Positions 62,201-64,000 of a stretch of DNA of 64,000 bases are shown piece by piece. Each line of letters begins with the position of its first letter. The first letter of the stretch is position 1. The notes beneath the pieces were generated by a model, which had not been told where the DNA came from, searched no databases, and worked only from the letters and a program-made list of their open reading frames with translations. A program made the position numbers and the translations under genes. Origin of the DNA: Acanthornis magna (taxonomy: Eukaryota > Chordata > Aves > Passeriformes > Acanthizidae); NCBI GenBank assembly GCA_036785705.1, contig JAWUZG010000970.1:881501-945500 (forward strand). Reading direction: 5' to 3'.

Positions 62201-64000
62201 TTGAGCTGGTTGTATTGCACTCTGGACCCAGAATTCCGATGGATTCAGGTCACTCATTCAACGGGCCAGACCTCACTTCCAGTTTTAACAGACTTTTTGC
62301 TATGCCCAAATTTTAACCACAGAAATATTTCCATAAGTATGCTTCTCTTCAAAGCACTGCAAGGACCAGGCGCTTGACTGTTTCCTTGTGCTCTGAAGAT
62401 GTACTTTGATTAAGGTGTTTGGCCAAATGCTACGTTAAGAGTTTTTCAGAGTAGAAAATTGTAGTCCATACAAAAAGTAACATACAAATAAATATCATTT
62501 ATTCCATTAATTAAGTTTGTGGGACCAATAAATTTTGCTAGCTATACTTTTTCCAATAGTGATGCAACACTATATGTCTTTCAGTTTCCCAAAATCTTTC
62601 AGTATTCTGTATAAGGTCTCTTTGAATTCTTACATATGATCAAGTCCATGAACTTACAAATTTCTTTATTTTGTGTCTTTCTGAATTACTAATGTAGTAC
62701 TTCCTAATGTATTGTTGATTACAACAATGATGATTGATTACAACATTATCTTGATATTTATACAAACAGCATCAATATTAATTATTAAAATTCAAAATTA
62801 TGTCATTAATAACTAATGATAATGCCCCTTCTCTGCTGGGAATTCTTTCTGATGGACTTTCAAGGATTCCTTCTCACTAGTTTTCATTTGTTCATCATGT
62901 TATACAAGCCTTAGTTCCCAGCATCCTTATTTTCTATACTAAAGTCCATTTTCTACTAATATTTTATGCTGGGGTTTTCATGTTTTTCCTCTATTTTGGC
63001 ACTGTTAGTGTCGTGTTGCAATGGGTGCTGTCAGCCAGCTGTTAAAATAAAATGGGTTTTTCCTTTACTGATGGTCATGGAATCTCAGACATTTTTTGCC
63101 TTCTGATAAAACCTGTTCTTCAAATTTCATTCATACTTTTCTACCTATATCCCAAATCCCCTTTTTTTCCTGGAAATGTCAATTTAGCTCTGCAAGAGAT
63201 ACCACACATCACAATGCAGTGTGCTAGCATCTCACTACCATGTTAAAATACAAGTTCATTATAACTGGAAAAAATAATTTAAAAATATTGTAAGTGTAAC
63301 TTTAGAGGCAATGTTTTTTGTCCCTGTTCATGACTCTGCACATGTGATACTGAAGACTCCACTCAAAAGATTTTGTAATAATGACCAATATGTTGACCAA
63401 ATGGATTGGACCACTCCACTCCTGCCAGGTTTTTTATTTATATGTCTTTGAGTTAAATACTTCTGTCACTGCAGTGACAGAATCCATCTTTTTTTGAAAG
63501 GTCTTTGTTGACTTGTCATGTGGCCAGTAATGTCATCTTTTTCTCCTTCCTACGAAGAGGTAGGAAGCTTTCTACAAGTTTATTTTTACTAGAACTAATT
63601 GTTTGGTTTAAAAGAAAGCATGCTCATTCACAGTTAATGGGTTATGACTCTTGTAGTTTTGCCCACTGCAATTCCCTGTCAGGCAGGTAGACGTGCTTCT
63701 TTGTCTGAACATTTGAAAATTAAAACTCAAATTTGCAAAAGCCTTTATTTATTTTATTCTCCAAATAAAATTTTCAGAAATTGTCATAGCAGTACCAGTG
63801 CAAGTCAGTTGGATTTATGGTATTGGTAATAAGTTCATATTGGGGATGGCTTTCATATCTTTATATTTACTGTCCTGAAAGATTTGTGGACTTTTGCTGA
63901 CTGAGAACCCAGTCCATGTCCAACTGGACGTGTCCTCTTTTGTACCTGAAGCCTTTCATTTGTGTTTGTATCTACCAAAAGATTAAGATACTACTTTATT
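62201..64000. other. AT-rich intergenic DNA to the window end
   Basis: No gene, RNA or recognisable transposon. A small perfect hairpin, ATTGTTG/CAACAAT at 62711-62728, overlaps a local direct repeat of TTGATTACAACA. Confidence 0.4.

Overview
This window looks like nuclear DNA from a bird. The diagnostic signal is at least twelve fragments of CR1 LINE retrotransposons. Several end in the avian CR1 3' signature, short tandem copies of ATTCTGTG/ATTCTATG; the clearest is at 29873-29912. There is also an LTR of an avian endogenous retrovirus at 34288-34869, of a type I know from many neoavian genomes. No mammalian L1, Alu or MIR is visible, and nothing looks bacterial: there are no long ORFs, operons, rRNA, tRNA or CRISPR. 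The species cannot be named from this sequence alone.

No intact protein-coding gene is supported. The longest open frames are about 145-155 codons, do not resemble families I recognise, and are what chance gives in 64 kb of AT-rich DNA. Several simply read through a CR1, the LTR or a microsatellite. The window is best read as intergenic or deep intronic sequence, possibly a gene desert.

Layout: 1-730 is an unexplained segment with coding-like but broken frames. 735-5549 is AT-rich DNA with three low-complexity tracts. 5550-5945 is a minus-strand CR1. 5946-12071 is unannotated DNA with a 13-G run. 12072-13210 holds two head-to-tail plus-strand CR1 copies, the first internally deleted. 13211-16849 is unannotated. 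16850-17240 is an ancient minus-strand CR1. 17241-26779 is free of recognisable transposons and contains a candidate regulatory segment near 22.4-22.9 kb. 26780-29915 holds three plus-strand CR1 pieces, the last about 1 kb with a decayed reverse transcriptase. 34288-34869 is a solo LTR in minus orientation. 37928-38645 is a well-preserved minus-strand CR1. 38646-46917 has no recognisable transposon and carries a cluster of regulatory-looking blocks at 42.4-46.4 kb. 46918-48774 has two short CR1 3' ends. 48775-56299 is transposon-poor with one more regulatory candidate at 52.2 kb. 56300-62200 holds two ancient minus-strand CR1 copies and an LTR scrap at 57899.

The candidate regulatory blocks are inference from motif clustering, local base composition and absence of transposons. 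They need cross-species alignment to confirm. I found no convincing undescribed system here; the best leads are the 42.4-46.4 kb cluster, the unidentified segment at 1-730 and the structure of the CR1 deletions.
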